From: Pseudomonas sessilinigenes
Lineage (GTDB): Bacteria; Pseudomonadota; Gammaproteobacteria; Pseudomonadales; Pseudomonadaceae
Direction: 5' to 3'
NCBI RefSeq assembly: GCF_003850565.1
Contig: NZ_CP027706.1
Coordinates: 4,712,001-4,776,000 of the forward strand
Length of the DNA: 64,000 bases
In this document: piece by piece, positions 26,812-36,203 of the stretch
How the letters are laid out: each line of letters begins with the position of its first letter
Position numbering within the stretch: the first letter of the stretch is position 1
Notes under the pieces: model-generated
Told to the model about the DNA's origin: nothing
Databases searched by the model: none
What the model saw: the letters and a program-made list of their open reading frames with translations, nothing else
Program-made: the position numbers and the translations under genes

Positions 26812-26827
26812 ATAGGCACCTACCTAT
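26812..26827. promoter_or_regulatory. Candidate LysR operator between the EamA and LysR genes
   Basis: ATAGG and CCTAT form an inverted repeat separated by six bases in the 102-bp divergent gap. It contains the T-N11-A pattern expected for LysR binding sites and lies about 18 bases upstream of the LysR start, suggesting autoregulation as well. Confidence 0.4.
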
Positions 26828-26845
26828 TCTCCTGGGGAATACCTA

Positions 26846-27745
26846 ATGAGTCGCTTCGCCCGGCACTTGCCGCCACTGGAAACCCTGGTGACCTTCGAAG
26901 CGGTGGGCCGCAACGCAAGCTTCACCCGGGCCGCCACCGAGCTGTGCCTGACCCAGAGCGCGGTGAGCAAGCAGATCCGCACCCTGGAGCTGTCGCTCAA
27001 GACCGAGCTGTTCGAGCGCCAGGCCCGGGGGGTGAAGCTCACTGCCAGCGGCGCGGCGCTGTTCGCCCAGGTCAGCACCCAGCTCGAAGCCTTGCTGCGC
27101 AGCGTCACGCGGCTACGGGCCGGGCGCGATGCCAACACCATCACCGTGCAATGCACCCATGCGGTGGCGCAGTTCTGGCTGTTCCCGCGCTTGCTGGCAT
27201 TCAACAAGCAGCACCCGGAGATCACCGTGAGTATCCATGCCAACAACGACATGGACGAGTCCAGCGTGGCCGAGCATGACTTCGGCATTCTCTACGGGCC
27301 GGGGCACTGGTCGTCCCTGGCGGCCACGCCGCTGTTCGCCGAGATCGTCTACCCCATCGCCAGCCGGCGCCTGGAGTTGCCGGTGGTCAGCGAGCTTGGG
27401 CAGTTGGCGGCCTTGCCGCTGATCCAGCTGGACGCCTCGGCATGGAACTGCATCGACTGGCGGGACTGGTTCCGTCACTTCGGCCTGGACTACAGCGCAC
27501 CGCCGGGGGCCTTGGGCTTCAATCAGCTGACCTTGATGTTCAGCGCCGTGCAGCAGGGGCTGGGGGTGGGCCTGGGCTGGGATTTCATGGCCCGCGACGG
27601 GGTGGCCCAGGGCGAGTTGCTACGGGTTGGCGACTGGGCGTTCCACACCGGCCAGGCGGATTTCCTGGTGCACCTGCGCAACCGGCGCCTGTCGGCCAGC
27701 GGCCAGTTGTTCCATGACTGGCTGGTGGCCCACGGCGCCGAATGA
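26846..27745 (+). CDS. LysR-family regulator, GcvA-like
   Basis: A 299-residue LysR-type regulator of the GcvA-like branch. The N-terminus reads RHLPPLETLVTFEAVGRNAS with LTQSAVSKQIRTLE as the recognition segment, and the effector domain contains HAVAQFWLFPRLLAFNKQHP. It faces the divergent EamA permease gene. The effector is unknown. Confidence 0.87.
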   Translation: MSRFARHLPPLETLVTFEAVGRNASFTRAATELCLTQSAVSKQIRTLELSLKTELFERQARGVKLTASGAALFAQVSTQLEALLRSVTRLRAGRDANTITVQCTHAVAQFWLFPRLLAFNKQHPEITVSIHANNDMDESSVAEHDFGILYGPGHWSSLAATPLFAEIVYPIASRRLELPVVSELGQLAALPLIQLDASAWNCIDWRDWFRHFGLDYSAPPGALGFNQLTLMFSAVQQGLGVGLGWDFMARDGVAQGELLRVGDWAFHTGQADFLVHLRNRRLSASGQLFHDWLVAHGAE

Positions 27746-27748
27746 GGG

Positions 27749-29983
27749 TCAGGCCCGGGGCACGCTGAAGCGGAACTCGCTGCCCTTGCCCACCTCGCTG
27801 TAGGCCTGGATGGTGCCGCCGTGGGCCTGGACGATGCCCTGGGTGATGTACAGCCCCAGGCCAGTACCGTTGGGGTTGCCTTCCTTCATGGTCCAGTAGC
27901 GGTCGAAGATGAACGGCAGTTGGTCGGCGGGAATGCCTTCTCCGGAGTCGCGGACGCTGAACACGATCTGCTCGCCGTCGGACATCGCCACCACCCCGAC
28001 CTTGCCCTGCTTGGGGGTGAACTTGATGGCGTTGCCCACCAGGTTCGACAACACCTGGAACAGCCGCTCGGGGTCAGCGTGGATGGTCAGGTCCGGCTCG
28101 GCGTGGAAACTGATATCGATGGACTTGTCCAGGGCCAGGGGAGCCAGCAGCGAATAGGCTTCCTCGAAGATCTGCGCGACATCCAGCGGCTGGGGGGCGA
28201 TGCGGTAGCGCCCGGCCTCGATCTTCGAGGTGTCCAGCAGATCCTCCAGCAGGATGTTCATGCGGCTGGCGGCCTGCTGCATGGTGTCGATGGCCGAGGA
28301 GATGCGCCGCGAGGTGTGGGGGCCGTCGGAGCTGAAGGCTTTCTGCATCATGCCGCAGAGCATGGAGATCACGGTCATGGGGTTGCGCAGGTCGTGGGAC
28401 ACCACCGCCACCAGCTCGTCCCGGGCGCGCACTGCCTGTTGTTCGCGCAGCACCTGGCGCGCCAGGTCGTGCTCCAGGGCCGAGCGGCGCAGGTCGTTGG
28501 CGGCGAAGCGGTCGCCGTGGCTCCACTTGTTGGAGATCCCGGCCATTTCCACTTTCCAGATCTCGAACGAGGTACGCGGTCGCAGGCGCAGGCCGGCGTC
28601 GGAGTTCTCCAGGTCCAGGGGCTTTTGCGGGTTGCCGCTCCAGTTGATGTTTTCCTTCACCTCGGGCCGGAACCACAGCACGCCGTTATCCACAGGCTTG
28701 GGCAGGCTCATGGCCAGGACACCGCTGGCCACCTGTTGATAACTGGCCGCCGGCGGGTAGACGCTGGCCAGGTGGTGAGTGGCGAACACCGGTTGCCCGG
28801 ACGCTTGCAACCAGCGGTGCAGGGCGCGGATCTGCTCTGGCGGCGGGCAGTTGCCGAAGCAGTGCAGCTGGTGATCCTCGATGATCGCCACGCCGCCGGC
28901 CCGGGTCAGTTCCAGCAGCTGCCCGGGGTCCTGGGCCAGGCTGGCGAACACGCTGCCGCTGGCCTGTGCCATGGCCTGGTTGAGGCTGGCCAGGGTGGCG
29001 AGCTTTTCCTCGCGCTGGCGGCTGACTTCCAGGGCTTCCATGGCGCTGATCTGCAGCGACAGCACCTGGCCGATGGTCTGGCAGGCGATGCGCAACTCGT
29101 GGGGCACCAGCAGTGGCTGGCGGTTGCCGCAGCTGATCAGGCCCCAGAGCTGGTCGTCCTTGAGCAAGGAGATGCTCATGGACGACAGCACACCCATGTT
29201 CTTCATGTACTGGCAGTGGATCGGCGACACGCTGCGCAAGGTGGCGAAGCTCAGGTCCAGGGCCTGTCCGGTGTCCGGGCGCAAGGTCGGCACCAGCGGC
29301 ACCGGCTGGTAGTCGGCATCGGGAATGATCCGCAGCCAGTTGCTGCGGTACAGCTCGCGGGCCTGCTGGGGAATGTCCGAGGCGGGGAAGAACAGGCCGT
29401 TGAACACTTCCATGGTCGGCCGCGTGGCCTCGGCGATCACCTGGCCGTGGCCTTCGTCTTCGAAGCGATAGATCAGCACCCGGTCGTAGCCGGTCATGGC
29501 CTGGATCTCGCTGACGCTGATGGCGTACAGCTCTTGCAGGGTCTTGGCGGTCTGCAGGCGACGCAGCAGGCGCCCGAGGTTGTCGGTGCGCTGCTTGAGC
29601 TCCGGGGCCTGGTGCTGTTCGAGCTGGTGCTCCAGTTCCAGAATCAGTACGTCCTGGTGCCGGTGCAGCAAGGCTTCGAAGCGCCTGCCATGGAGCTCCA
29701 GGTACAGCGGCGGGGCATCGAGCAAGTGTTGCAGTTGCAGCAGTTGGCGAATGCTCTGGGTGTGTTCGGTGCCCAGGAGGCTGTCCAGGGGCTGCTCGAC
29801 GACTTGCTCGGCGCATTGGCCCAGCAGGGTCTCGACGTTGGCGCTGACCTGGCGGATGCGCAACCCTGGCTCGTCCAGGGTCAGCAGGACGCCGTGGGGC
29901 TGGATTGCGCCCGGGGAGCGGATGGGTTCGTTGGCGCAGTTGGCCAGCAACTGCTCGAAGGCCTGGGAATCCTGGGGGGTCAT
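27749..29983 (-). CDS. bphP: Bacteriophytochrome histidine kinase BphP
   Basis: A 744-residue red/far-red photoreceptor kinase. The biliverdin-attachment Cys is Cys16 in LLANCANEPIRSPGAIQPHG. PAS, GAF (with the PASDIP motif in LFFPASDIPQQARELY) and PHY domains (tongue motif PRTSFEIWK) follow. The HisKA domain has its phospho-His in VAVVSHDLRNPMTVIS, and HATPase boxes are NLVGNAIKFTPK, DSGEGIPADQ and GTGLGLYI. The start overlaps the bphO stop by four bases (ATGA), so the two are co-translated. No response regulator gene is adjacent. Confidence 0.95.
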   Translation of the reverse strand: MTPQDSQAFEQLLANCANEPIRSPGAIQPHGVLLTLDEPGLRIRQVSANVETLLGQCAEQVVEQPLDSLLGTEHTQSIRQLLQLQHLLDAPPLYLELHGRRFEALLHRHQDVLILELEHQLEQHQAPELKQRTDNLGRLLRRLQTAKTLQELYAISVSEIQAMTGYDRVLIYRFEDEGHGQVIAEATRPTMEVFNGLFFPASDIPQQARELYRSNWLRIIPDADYQPVPLVPTLRPDTGQALDLSFATLRSVSPIHCQYMKNMGVLSSMSISLLKDDQLWGLISCGNRQPLLVPHELRIACQTIGQVLSLQISAMEALEVSRQREEKLATLASLNQAMAQASGSVFASLAQDPGQLLELTRAGGVAIIEDHQLHCFGNCPPPEQIRALHRWLQASGQPVFATHHLASVYPPAASYQQVASGVLAMSLPKPVDNGVLWFRPEVKENINWSGNPQKPLDLENSDAGLRLRPRTSFEIWKVEMAGISNKWSHGDRFAANDLRRSALEHDLARQVLREQQAVRARDELVAVVSHDLRNPMTVISMLCGMMQKAFSSDGPHTSRRISSAIDTMQQAASRMNILLEDLLDTSKIEAGRYRIAPQPLDVAQIFEEAYSLLAPLALDKSIDISFHAEPDLTIHADPERLFQVLSNLVGNAIKFTPKQGKVGVVAMSDGEQIVFSVRDSGEGIPADQLPFIFDRYWTMKEGNPNGTGLGLYITQGIVQAHGGTIQAYSEVGKGSEFRFSVPRA

Positions 29984-30594
29984 AGCAGCACCTCGCGGCT
30001 GTCGAGCCAGCGCTCGAAGCAGGCAAATGTGGATTGTGCGGCGTCCACTACTTGCTGGCGGGCGCTGGTGTGGCTGGGCATGCGGCCCAGGTAGTCGAGG
30101 AAATCCTTCCAGCGCCGGCCGGTAAGGGCGCCGTAGACGTCGAGGAAGGCTCCGCCGTTGCCGGCATCCAGCGCCAGGCGCCGGGCCATTTCGCGGCGCA
30201 GGATCTGCCCGCCCAGGGTCGCGCCCTCCAGCACGTAGAGGGTGCCCAGGCAGGCGCCCGGAGTGTCCAGCCGGGGCAGCTGCGGGCAGCGTGGCAGGTG
30301 GTCGATTTCGGCCTGGCTCAAGCCCAGGGCCAGCAAGTCGCCGTGCAGCGCTGGAGTCTTGCGCCGCAGTTGCGGCTCGTAGCCGGCCGGAATCAGCCCG
30401 CTTTGATCCAGAGCCGCCTCCAGGGGTTGGTAGAAGCCGTAGTAGGCCTGGATCAGGCGTTGGTACCAGGCAGCGTCCAGCTGCTCACAGAAGAACGGCA
30501 GGCGTTGCTCCAGGGCCACATGCAGCGTTGCGGTGCCGGCACGCAGATCCTGGAGCAGGGGAGGGGCAAGGGAGGGTTGGTGCGGTTCGGGCAT
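29980..30594 (-). CDS. bphO: Heme oxygenase BphO
   Basis: A 204-residue bacterial heme oxygenase that opens heme to biliverdin, the BphP chromophore. The proximal heme ligand is the His in GTATLHVALEQRLP, and the distal helix contains LYVLEGATLGGQILRREMAR. It lies directly upstream of bphP with a 4-base overlap, the standard bphOP operon. Of the 236 bases upstream (30595-30830) I see nothing specific. Confidence 0.93.
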   Translation of the reverse strand: MPEPHQPSLAPPLLQDLRAGTATLHVALEQRLPFFCEQLDAAWYQRLIQAYYGFYQPLEAALDQSGLIPAGYEPQLRRKTPALHGDLLALGLSQAEIDHLPRCPQLPRLDTPGACLGTLYVLEGATLGGQILRREMARRLALDAGNGGAFLDVYGALTGRRWKDFLDYLGRMPSHTSARQQVVDAAQSTFACFERWLDSREVLL

Positions 30595-30830
30595 TCAGGG
30601 GTCCGGGGTCTGGGCGGTGGAGGGATGCGCCATGGGCGTCATCGAGGACCGGGACCAGGTTGCGGTCCCTGCAATGGAGCCAGCGCACGGAAAACTAACC
30701 ATGGCTGCCAGGAGCGACGCAGGTTGGTCGACGCTCCTGTAGCCGTTCAAGGGTAGCCGATCTGTGGCTTACCGCAGGTCTGACCCTGGCAGCTCGCTAG
30801 AAATTCCCTTGGCCGACCGCCGGGCAGGGA

Positions 30831-31223
30831 TCAGATCCAGATATCGTTCTGTGCCGTGCGTTCGCCGCCCTGGTCTCCGGTATTGAGCACGCCACGGGGT
30901 TCGATCAGCAGCAGCTTGACCTCCTCTTCGGACCAGGGCTTGTGCTCCACCCCCCGGGGCACGACGAACATCTCGCCGCTGGCGATGGACACCCGGCCGT
31001 CGCGGAAGTCGATGTGCAGCAGGCCGTCGAGGACGATGAAGGTTTCGTCGGTCTCGGCATGGGCATGCCAGACGAACTCGCCTTGCAGCCTGGAGATCTT
31101 GAACTGGTAGTCGTTCATCTCGGCGATCACCTTGGGCGTCCACTGTTCGCTGAACAGGCCGAGCTTCTGGGCGAAGTTGATGCTCTGGTATGGGCGTTGC
31201 GCGGTGCTGGCGGGATTGTTCAT
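30831..31223 (-). CDS. Single-domain cupin protein
   Basis: A 130-residue cupin. Motif 1 is [20 protein letters not shown], with the His-x-His, Glu and Gly metal ligands in place, and motif 2 is [20 protein letters not shown]. It should be a small metal-binding beta-barrel, either an enzyme or a ligand sensor. The neighbouring AraC gene on the same strand (31303) may be functionally linked. The substrate is unknown. Confidence 0.82.
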   Translation of the reverse strand: MNNPASTAQRPYQSINFAQKLGLFSEQWTPKVIAEMNDYQFKISRLQGEFVWHAHAETDETFIVLDGLLHIDFRDGRVSIASGEMFVVPRGVEHKPWSEEEVKLLLIEPRGVLNTGDQGGERTAQNDIWI

Positions 31224-31302
31224 GGGGGCTCCATATCGCTGGTGAATGAGCGCCCAGGGTAGGTCATGACCGGCGGTGGATTCTTGAACGATTGTGCGTG
31301 GC

Positions 31303-32112
31303 TCAGCGGCCGAGCATCTTCAGCCAGCGTGCCGGTGGCAGGCCATAGGCCTGGCGGAACTGGCGGGTCATGTGGCTCTGGTCGGCGAAGCCGGCAGCCA
31401 GCGCTGCGTGGGCCAGGGGCTGGCCCTGCACCAGCAGCGCCCGGACCAGGTCCAGGCGGCGCATGCTCAGGTAGCGGTAGGGACTGGTGCCGAACAGCAG
31501 GCGAAAATCCCGGGACAGGCTCCAGCGATCGCACTGGCTGTGGGCGGCCAGCTCATCGAGGGTCAGGGTGCGGTCCAGGGCACTGTGGATGTATTCCCGG
31601 GCACGTTCGGCGGCCTGGTAGTCGAAGCGCTGGCGCGGCGCCGCGACCCCGGATACCCGGTTGAGCGCGTGGGCCAGGTCGAACAGGGCATCTTGCTGCT
31701 CCAGCGGGTCCATCGTGTGTTCGACACTGCGCAATAGCGCGTCGGTGGCGGCGAACAAGCGTGGGTCGGCGGACAGCCCACCAGCGATGAAGGGCAGGGG
31801 TTGGCCACCGAGGATCTGCTGGATCAGGGCGGGTTCGACATACAGCATGCGGTAGTGAAAGCCATCCTGGGTGCCGGCTTCGCCATCGTGGGCTTCGTCG
31901 GGGTGCAGGACCATGGTTCCGCCCGGCAGGCTATGGCGCCAGCCGCCGCGGTACTGGAAGCTCTGTACCCCGCGCAGGGTGCGGCCGATGGCGTAGGTGT
32001 CGTGGCGATGCATGTCGTAGCCATGCCCGGCGAAGTACGCTTCGATGCGCTCCAGGCCCTGGGCGGGTGGTGCGCGGTGAACCCAGTCGGTGGGGGTGGC
32101 AGGTCTGGCCAT
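31303..32112 (-). CDS. AraC-family transcriptional regulator
   Basis: A 269-residue AraC/XylS regulator. The N-terminal cupin-type sensing half ([20 protein letters not shown]) precedes two HTH motifs ([20 protein letters not shown] and [20 protein letters not shown]) and a C-terminal YGLPPARW. The gene is 79 bp upstream of the cupin gene on the same strand. The inducer is unknown. Confidence 0.87.
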   Translation of the reverse strand: MARPATPTDWVHRAPPAQGLERIEAYFAGHGYDMHRHDTYAIGRTLRGVQSFQYRGGWRHSLPGGTMVLHPDEAHDGEAGTQDGFHYRMLYVEPALIQQILGGQPLPFIAGGLSADPRLFAATDALLRSVEHTMDPLEQQDALFDLAHALNRVSGVAAPRQRFDYQAAERAREYIHSALDRTLTLDELAAHSQCDRWSLSRDFRLLFGTSPYRYLSMRRLDLVRALLVQGQPLAHAALAAGFADQSHMTRQFRQAYGLPPARWLKMLGR

Positions 32113-32147
32113 GGAACAGTCCTGATGGGGAAACCAAGGCGGGCACG

Positions 32148-32519
32148 TTAACTTAAGGGGGCGCTGGCTGTCTTGCTGGGCGCATCAGGTGCCATCGGCT
32201 GCGCCTGCTTGCCCAGGTACCCGAACTCGATGGGCGTCTTGATGTAGAACAGCGAGAAATCCTCGGTCGCCAGGCGCTCGAACAGGCGTTCGGCCTCGGC
32301 CATCGTCATTGCCAGGCGGATCTCCAGGGGCTGGTCGGCCTGGTCGAAGAAGTGCACCGAATGCAGGTGCCGGGATTGGCCGAAGCCTTCGATGGCGCTG
32401 GACAGGGTGGCACCGTGCAGGCCCATGCCGCGGGCCAGATCGACGATCCAGTCACCCAGCATCCGGCCCTGGTGGCGACGGTTCTGCTGGGTGAAGAAAA
32501 TGACCAGGTAGCCTTTCAT
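32148..32519 (-). CDS. DUF190-family protein
   Basis: A 123-residue protein of the DUF190 family, which has a GlnB-like ferredoxin fold. MKGYLVIFFTQQNRRHQGRM, LGDWIVDLARGMGLHGATL and the central GFGQSRHLHSVHFFDQADQP are typical. In many bacteria DUF190 genes sit next to the crcB fluoride channel, but no crcB is here. The ATG at 32519 is preferred over the longer frame because the conserved domain starts there. The function is unknown. Confidence 0.8.
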   Translation of the reverse strand: MKGYLVIFFTQQNRRHQGRMLGDWIVDLARGMGLHGATLSSAIEGFGQSRHLHSVHFFDQADQPLEIRLAMTMAEAERLFERLATEDFSLFYIKTPIEFGYLGKQAQPMAPDAPSKTASAPLS

Positions 32520-32699
32520 GATCGCCCTCCGACAGCGTGGTGGCTGCTTCCTTGAGCATAGTTCGCGGGGCGTTCGGCTGTTGCCTGCCCGGAGCGAGTG
32601 GAGTAGCGTCCACCCCCTCGCGACAGGCTCATGCGGCAAGTTTTGGGGCCCGTGATGCGAACCCCGACCAGGACGCTACTTCCGCGCAGGAGACCGAAT

Positions 32700-33179
32700 A
32701 TGACAGTGACCTTCCGCCCGGCGGCAGATGCCGATATCCCGCGCATCTGCAGCTTTGTACGCAACGCCCAGGAGCTGTTCTTCTTTTTTCCCGCCGCCAC
32801 CTGGCCCTTGACCCCTGAGCAGTTACGCGACTCCATCGCCCAGCGCAGCGATTCCACGGTGCTCGAGCGGGACGGGCAGGTGGTAGGGTTCGCCAATTTC
32901 TATCGCTGGGAGCAGGGCGGCACCTGCACCATCGGCAACGTGATCGTCGATCCGGAGGTGCGCAGCGTCGGGTTGGGTGCGCAGTTGATCGGGCAGATGA
33001 TCTATCTCGCCCGCAGCCGGCACCAGGCTCGCGATGTGACCCTGTCCTGCTTCAACAGCAATGTGGCGGGGCTGTTGTTCTACCCGAAGCTGGGGTTCGT
33101 GCCCTTCGCCATCGAGGAACGCAAGGACAAGCAACAGGAGCGGGTGGCGCTGATCCACCTGCGCTACAGCCCGAGCTGA
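32700..33179 (+). CDS. GNAT acetyltransferase
   Basis: A 159-residue GNAT enzyme. Strand 1 is [19 protein letters not shown], the acetyl-CoA-binding segment is [20 protein letters not shown], and the C-terminal [20 protein letters not shown] completes the fold. It precedes the ddl gene by 34 bases on the same strand, so co-transcription is possible. The substrate is unknown. Confidence 0.8.
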   Translation: MTVTFRPAADADIPRICSFVRNAQELFFFFPAATWPLTPEQLRDSIAQRSDSTVLERDGQVVGFANFYRWEQGGTCTIGNVIVDPEVRSVGLGAQLIGQMIYLARSRHQARDVTLSCFNSNVAGLLFYPKLGFVPFAIEERKDKQQERVALIHLRYSPS

Positions 33180-33213
33180 GGCCGGGAATCTTTTTTCAAG
33201 ACGGAAACCATTC

Positions 33214-34308
33214 ATGAGCAAGCTGCGGGTCGGGATTATCTTTGGTGGCCGTTCGGCCGAGCATGAAGTGTCGCTGCAATCGGCACGTAACGTCGTCGAC
33301 GCCCTGGATCGCACACGTTTCGAACCGGTGTTGATCGGTATCGACAAGCAGGGCCACTGGCACCTCAACGACACCTCGAACTTCCTGATCAACCAGGAGA
33401 ACCCCGCGCTGATCGCCCTCAACCAGTCCAACCGTGAACTGGCGGTGGTGCCGGGCAAGGCCAGCGGGCAACTGGTGGAGACCTCCAGCCAGGAGATGTT
33501 GGGGCACGTCGATGTGATCTTCCCCATCGTCCACGGCACCCTGGGCGAAGACGGTTGCCTGCAGGGCCTGCTGCGCATGGCCGACTTGCCCTTCGTCGGC
33601 TCCGACGTGCTGGGCTCGGCGGTGTGCATGGACAAGGACATCAGCAAGCGCCTGCTGCGCGATGCCGGCCTTGCGGTAACGCCCTTCGTCACCCTGACCC
33701 GCGCCAACCGGGCGCGCCATGACTTTGCCCAGGTCCAGGCGGCGCTTGGCCTGCCGCTGTTCGTCAAACCGGCCAACCAGGGCTCGTCGGTGGGGGTGAG
33801 CAAGGTCGAGGATGAGGCCCAGTACCAGGCCGCGGTAGAGCTGGCCCTGGGGTTCGACCACAAGGTGCTGGTGGAGTCGGCGGTGCATGGCCGGGAGATC
33901 GAGTGCGCGGTACTGGGCAACGACCAGCCCATCGCCAGTGGCTGTGGCGAGATCGTGGTCGGCAGCGGTTTCTATTCCTATGACAGCAAGTACATCGACG
34001 AGCAGGCGGCCCAGGTGGTGGTGCCGGCGGCCATTGGCCATGAAGCCAGCGAGCGGATTCGTGCCCTGGCCATCGAGGCCTTCCAGGTGCTGGGTTGCTC
34101 CGGGCTGGCGCGGGTCGATGTGTTTCTCACTGACAGTGGCCAGGTACTGATCAACGAGGTCAACACCTTGCCGGGGTTCACGCGCATCAGCATGTACCCC
34201 AAGTTGTGGCAGGCCGCGGGCATGACCTACAGCGAGCTGGTCAGCCGGCTGATCGAGCTGGCGCTGGAGCGACACGGCGAGCGGCAGGCATTGAAAATCA
34301 CCCGCTGA
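33214..34308 (+). CDS. ddl: D-alanine--D-alanine ligase
   Basis: A 364-residue ATP-grasp ligase that makes D-Ala-D-Ala for peptidoglycan. The N-terminal [20 protein letters not shown], the ATP-binding [20 protein letters not shown], the metal site [20 protein letters not shown] and the omega-loop tyrosine region YSYDSKYID are all present. The length fits the DdlA-type long form. It is outside the mra/fts cluster where ddlB usually lies, so it is probably the second Ddl of the cell. Confidence 0.93.
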   Translation: MSKLRVGIIFGGRSAEHEVSLQSARNVVDALDRTRFEPVLIGIDKQGHWHLNDTSNFLINQENPALIALNQSNRELAVVPGKASGQLVETSSQEMLGHVDVIFPIVHGTLGEDGCLQGLLRMADLPFVGSDVLGSAVCMDKDISKRLLRDAGLAVTPFVTLTRANRARHDFAQVQAALGLPLFVKPANQGSSVGVSKVEDEAQYQAAVELALGFDHKVLVESAVHGREIECAVLGNDQPIASGCGEIVVGSGFYSYDSKYIDEQAAQVVVPAAIGHEASERIRALAIEAFQVLGCSGLARVDVFLTDSGQVLINEVNTLPGFTRISMYPKLWQAAGMTYSELVSRLIELALERHGERQALKITR

Positions 34309-34340
34309 AGCGGATCACAACCTTGATTGGGACACTACGG

Positions 34341-34694
34341 ATGAGTGCGGCAACTCCAGCATCGGTTTATCTTTTTTCCTACGGGACCCTGCAGGACAAG
34401 GCGGTGCAACTGGCCAACTTCGGGCGCGAGCTGGAGGGCAGCCCTGACGCCATGCTCGGCTACGAGCAGCACTGGGTGGAAATCACTGACCCGCAGGTGC
34501 TGGCCAGTAGCGGCAAGACCCATCACCCGATCCTGCGTCCGGGGTCGGCGGACAGCGCACCGATCCCCGGCATGGTGTTTCGCATCACTGCCGAGGAACT
34601 GGCAGCCGCCGACCGCTATGAAGTCTCGGACTACAAAAGAGTCAGCGTGACCTTGTCTTCCGGCCTCCAGGCCTGGGTCTACGTCAGCGCCTGA
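34341..34694 (+). CDS. Gamma-glutamylcyclotransferase (AIG2-like) family protein
   Basis: A 117-residue AIG2/GGCT-fold protein. The substrate-binding turn VYLFSYGTLQDKAVQ matches the family Y-G-T/S-L motif, and the catalytic acidic residue is probably the Glu of ITAEELAAADRYE. Relatives form 5-oxoproline from gamma-glutamyl compounds. It follows ddl by 32 bases. The longer frame from 34206 overlaps ddl and is rejected. Confidence 0.8.
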   Translation: MSAATPASVYLFSYGTLQDKAVQLANFGRELEGSPDAMLGYEQHWVEITDPQVLASSGKTHHPILRPGSADSAPIPGMVFRITAEELAAADRYEVSDYKRVSVTLSSGLQAWVYVSA

Positions 34695-34696
34695 AT

Positions 34697-35278
34697 TCAG
34701 AGCGCCATGACCATCATCCCCAGGCACACCACGACCAGCAGCACCGCCCCGAGCACAATGAACACATAGTTCAGCGGCGTGAAACGGGCGTTGCTGCGGC
34801 CTTCGGGATCTCCTGCGGCGGCGTTCAGGCCGCGCTGGCCGAGCCAGGTGATCCAGGCCAGGGCAGGTATCAACAGCAGGTTGGCGATATCCACCAGCGG
34901 ATAACCGATGTTCTTGCGTGCCAGGCTGTCCAGGATATTGCTGGCCACCGATACGACCACGAATAGGGTCGCCAGGCCATCGTGCTCCCATTTGAAGTCC
35001 TGGCCATTGTGCTTGAGCCGGGCATCGGCCTCGCGGTACAGCGCGTGGGTGAAGAAGATGGCAAAGATCGCCCGGGCCACCGGCCACATTTCCTCACCGC
35101 TGTCCTGCTTGAACTGTTTCCAGTTCTTGTAGGCCCAGTACACCCGGTAGAGACCGAAAGTGAGGATGAACAGGGTGAGGAACTTGCCCCGGGATACCAC
35201 GTAGAACGGCGGCTGCTTGGCTTGTGGTAGGGGGGCGGCCAGGTCCGCCTGGGGCGGGGCATAGAGATTGTCAGACAC
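34697..35278 (-). CDS. Multi-pass membrane protein of unknown function
   Basis: A 193-residue protein with four hydrophobic stretches (for example GKFLTLFILTFGLYRVYWAY and FIVLGAVLLVVVCLGMMVMA). The soluble N-terminus has NLYAPPQADLAAPLPQ, a proline-rich leader seen in small Pseudomonas membrane proteins. The GTG at 35278 is preferred because AAGGAG is well spaced from it; GTG 35284 overlaps that site. No function can be assigned. Confidence 0.7.
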   Translation of the reverse strand: MSDNLYAPPQADLAAPLPQAKQPPFYVVSRGKFLTLFILTFGLYRVYWAYKNWKQFKQDSGEEMWPVARAIFAIFFTHALYREADARLKHNGQDFKWEHDGLATLFVVVSVASNILDSLARKNIGYPLVDIANLLLIPALAWITWLGQRGLNAAAGDPEGRSNARFTPLNYVFIVLGAVLLVVVCLGMMVMAL

Positions 35279-35356
35279 GGGCACTCCTTGGGTTGGGCCT
35301 GAAAAAGGCGGCCACGTTAACCCAGCTGGCCTGGCAAACCTATCTTGATGCTGCGG

Positions 35357-36082
35357 TCAGCCGGCGAGCGTGCGGCCGATCCAGGAGTACTGGAAGGTCT
35401 TTTCCTCGCCCCGATGGCCTCGGCGCCGGTAGCTGGCCAGGCTTGGGGTGGAGCAGTAGGTGCAGAGCGGGCTGATTTCGATCTGCTGATCGATGACACC
35501 AGCGGCATGTAGCAAATGCACGGCGTAGCGGCTCAGGTCGAACCACAGGGAGCCTTGCTGGCTGGCTGCGGGCGGGGGGATTTGCGATGGCAGCAGCGGC
35601 GTGGGTTGCTCGTGGCTCCAGGGGGCCTGGGTGGCCGGCCAGGGGCGCAGCGGATCTGCCGAGAGGGGGGTGATGAAGTCGGCACTGACCTCATAGCAGC
35701 AAGGTTTGATCGAAGGGCCGATGGCGACCCGCACTTGGTGCGGTTCCACACCCTTGGTCGCCAGGTGTTGCAGCACATTGGCGATGATTCCGCCGTGCAG
35801 GCCCTTCCAGCCGCCATGCACCGCCGCGACCCAGGCGCCGTCGTCGCTGCTGATCAGGATCGGCAGGCAGTCGGCGGTGACCACCGCGATCGGTCGGGTG
35901 GAGCGGGTCAGTACCGCATCGCCACGGATGATCCCGCTGGGCAGGGTCGTGCTGGCCTCGATGACATCGCCGCTGTGTACCTGGGAGCAGAAGAACAGGC
36001 TGGCCGGTAGCGTCGCGCCGATGGTGGAGAACTCATGGCGGATACCTGCGATCTGCTTCAACACATTTGCCTGGAAACTCAT
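35357..36082 (-). CDS. Laccase-domain (YfiH-type) purine nucleoside phosphorylase-like protein
   Basis: A 241-residue protein of the YfiH/DUF152 family, members of which act on purine nucleosides. The metal-site motif VAAVHGGWKGLHGG is present, as are CLPILISSDDGAWVAAV and KPCCYEVSADF. In Pseudomonas the orthologous pgeF normally lies beside rluD; this copy is elsewhere and has a divergent N-terminus, so it is probably a paralogue. The activity is inferred from the family. Confidence 0.78.
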   Translation of the reverse strand: MSFQANVLKQIAGIRHEFSTIGATLPASLFFCSQVHSGDVIEASTTLPSGIIRGDAVLTRSTRPIAVVTADCLPILISSDDGAWVAAVHGGWKGLHGGIIANVLQHLATKGVEPHQVRVAIGPSIKPCCYEVSADFITPLSADPLRPWPATQAPWSHEQPTPLLPSQIPPPAASQQGSLWFDLSRYAVHLLHAAGVIDQQIEISPLCTYCSTPSLASYRRRGHRGEEKTFQYSWIGRTLAG

Positions 36083-36203
36083 CGGGCCTGCGCTCGGTTA
36101 CCTCGGGGATGGGGGCAGAGCATAGCGGTATCCGATGCATTTTTGCTGACCGGCAAGCCGTGGGGCGAAGGGGGTGACCAGCGGTCGCCCCGATTCCAGA
36201 GCC

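Noticed and set aside
27749..29983. Phytochrome with C-terminal response-regulator fusion
   Set aside because: The protein ends directly after the HATPase domain (SEFRFSVPRA), so it is a plain histidine kinase.
30739..30760. Possible second REP unit (TGTAGCCGTTCAAGG)
   Set aside because: Only the first eight bases resemble a REP end; no palindromic partner follows.
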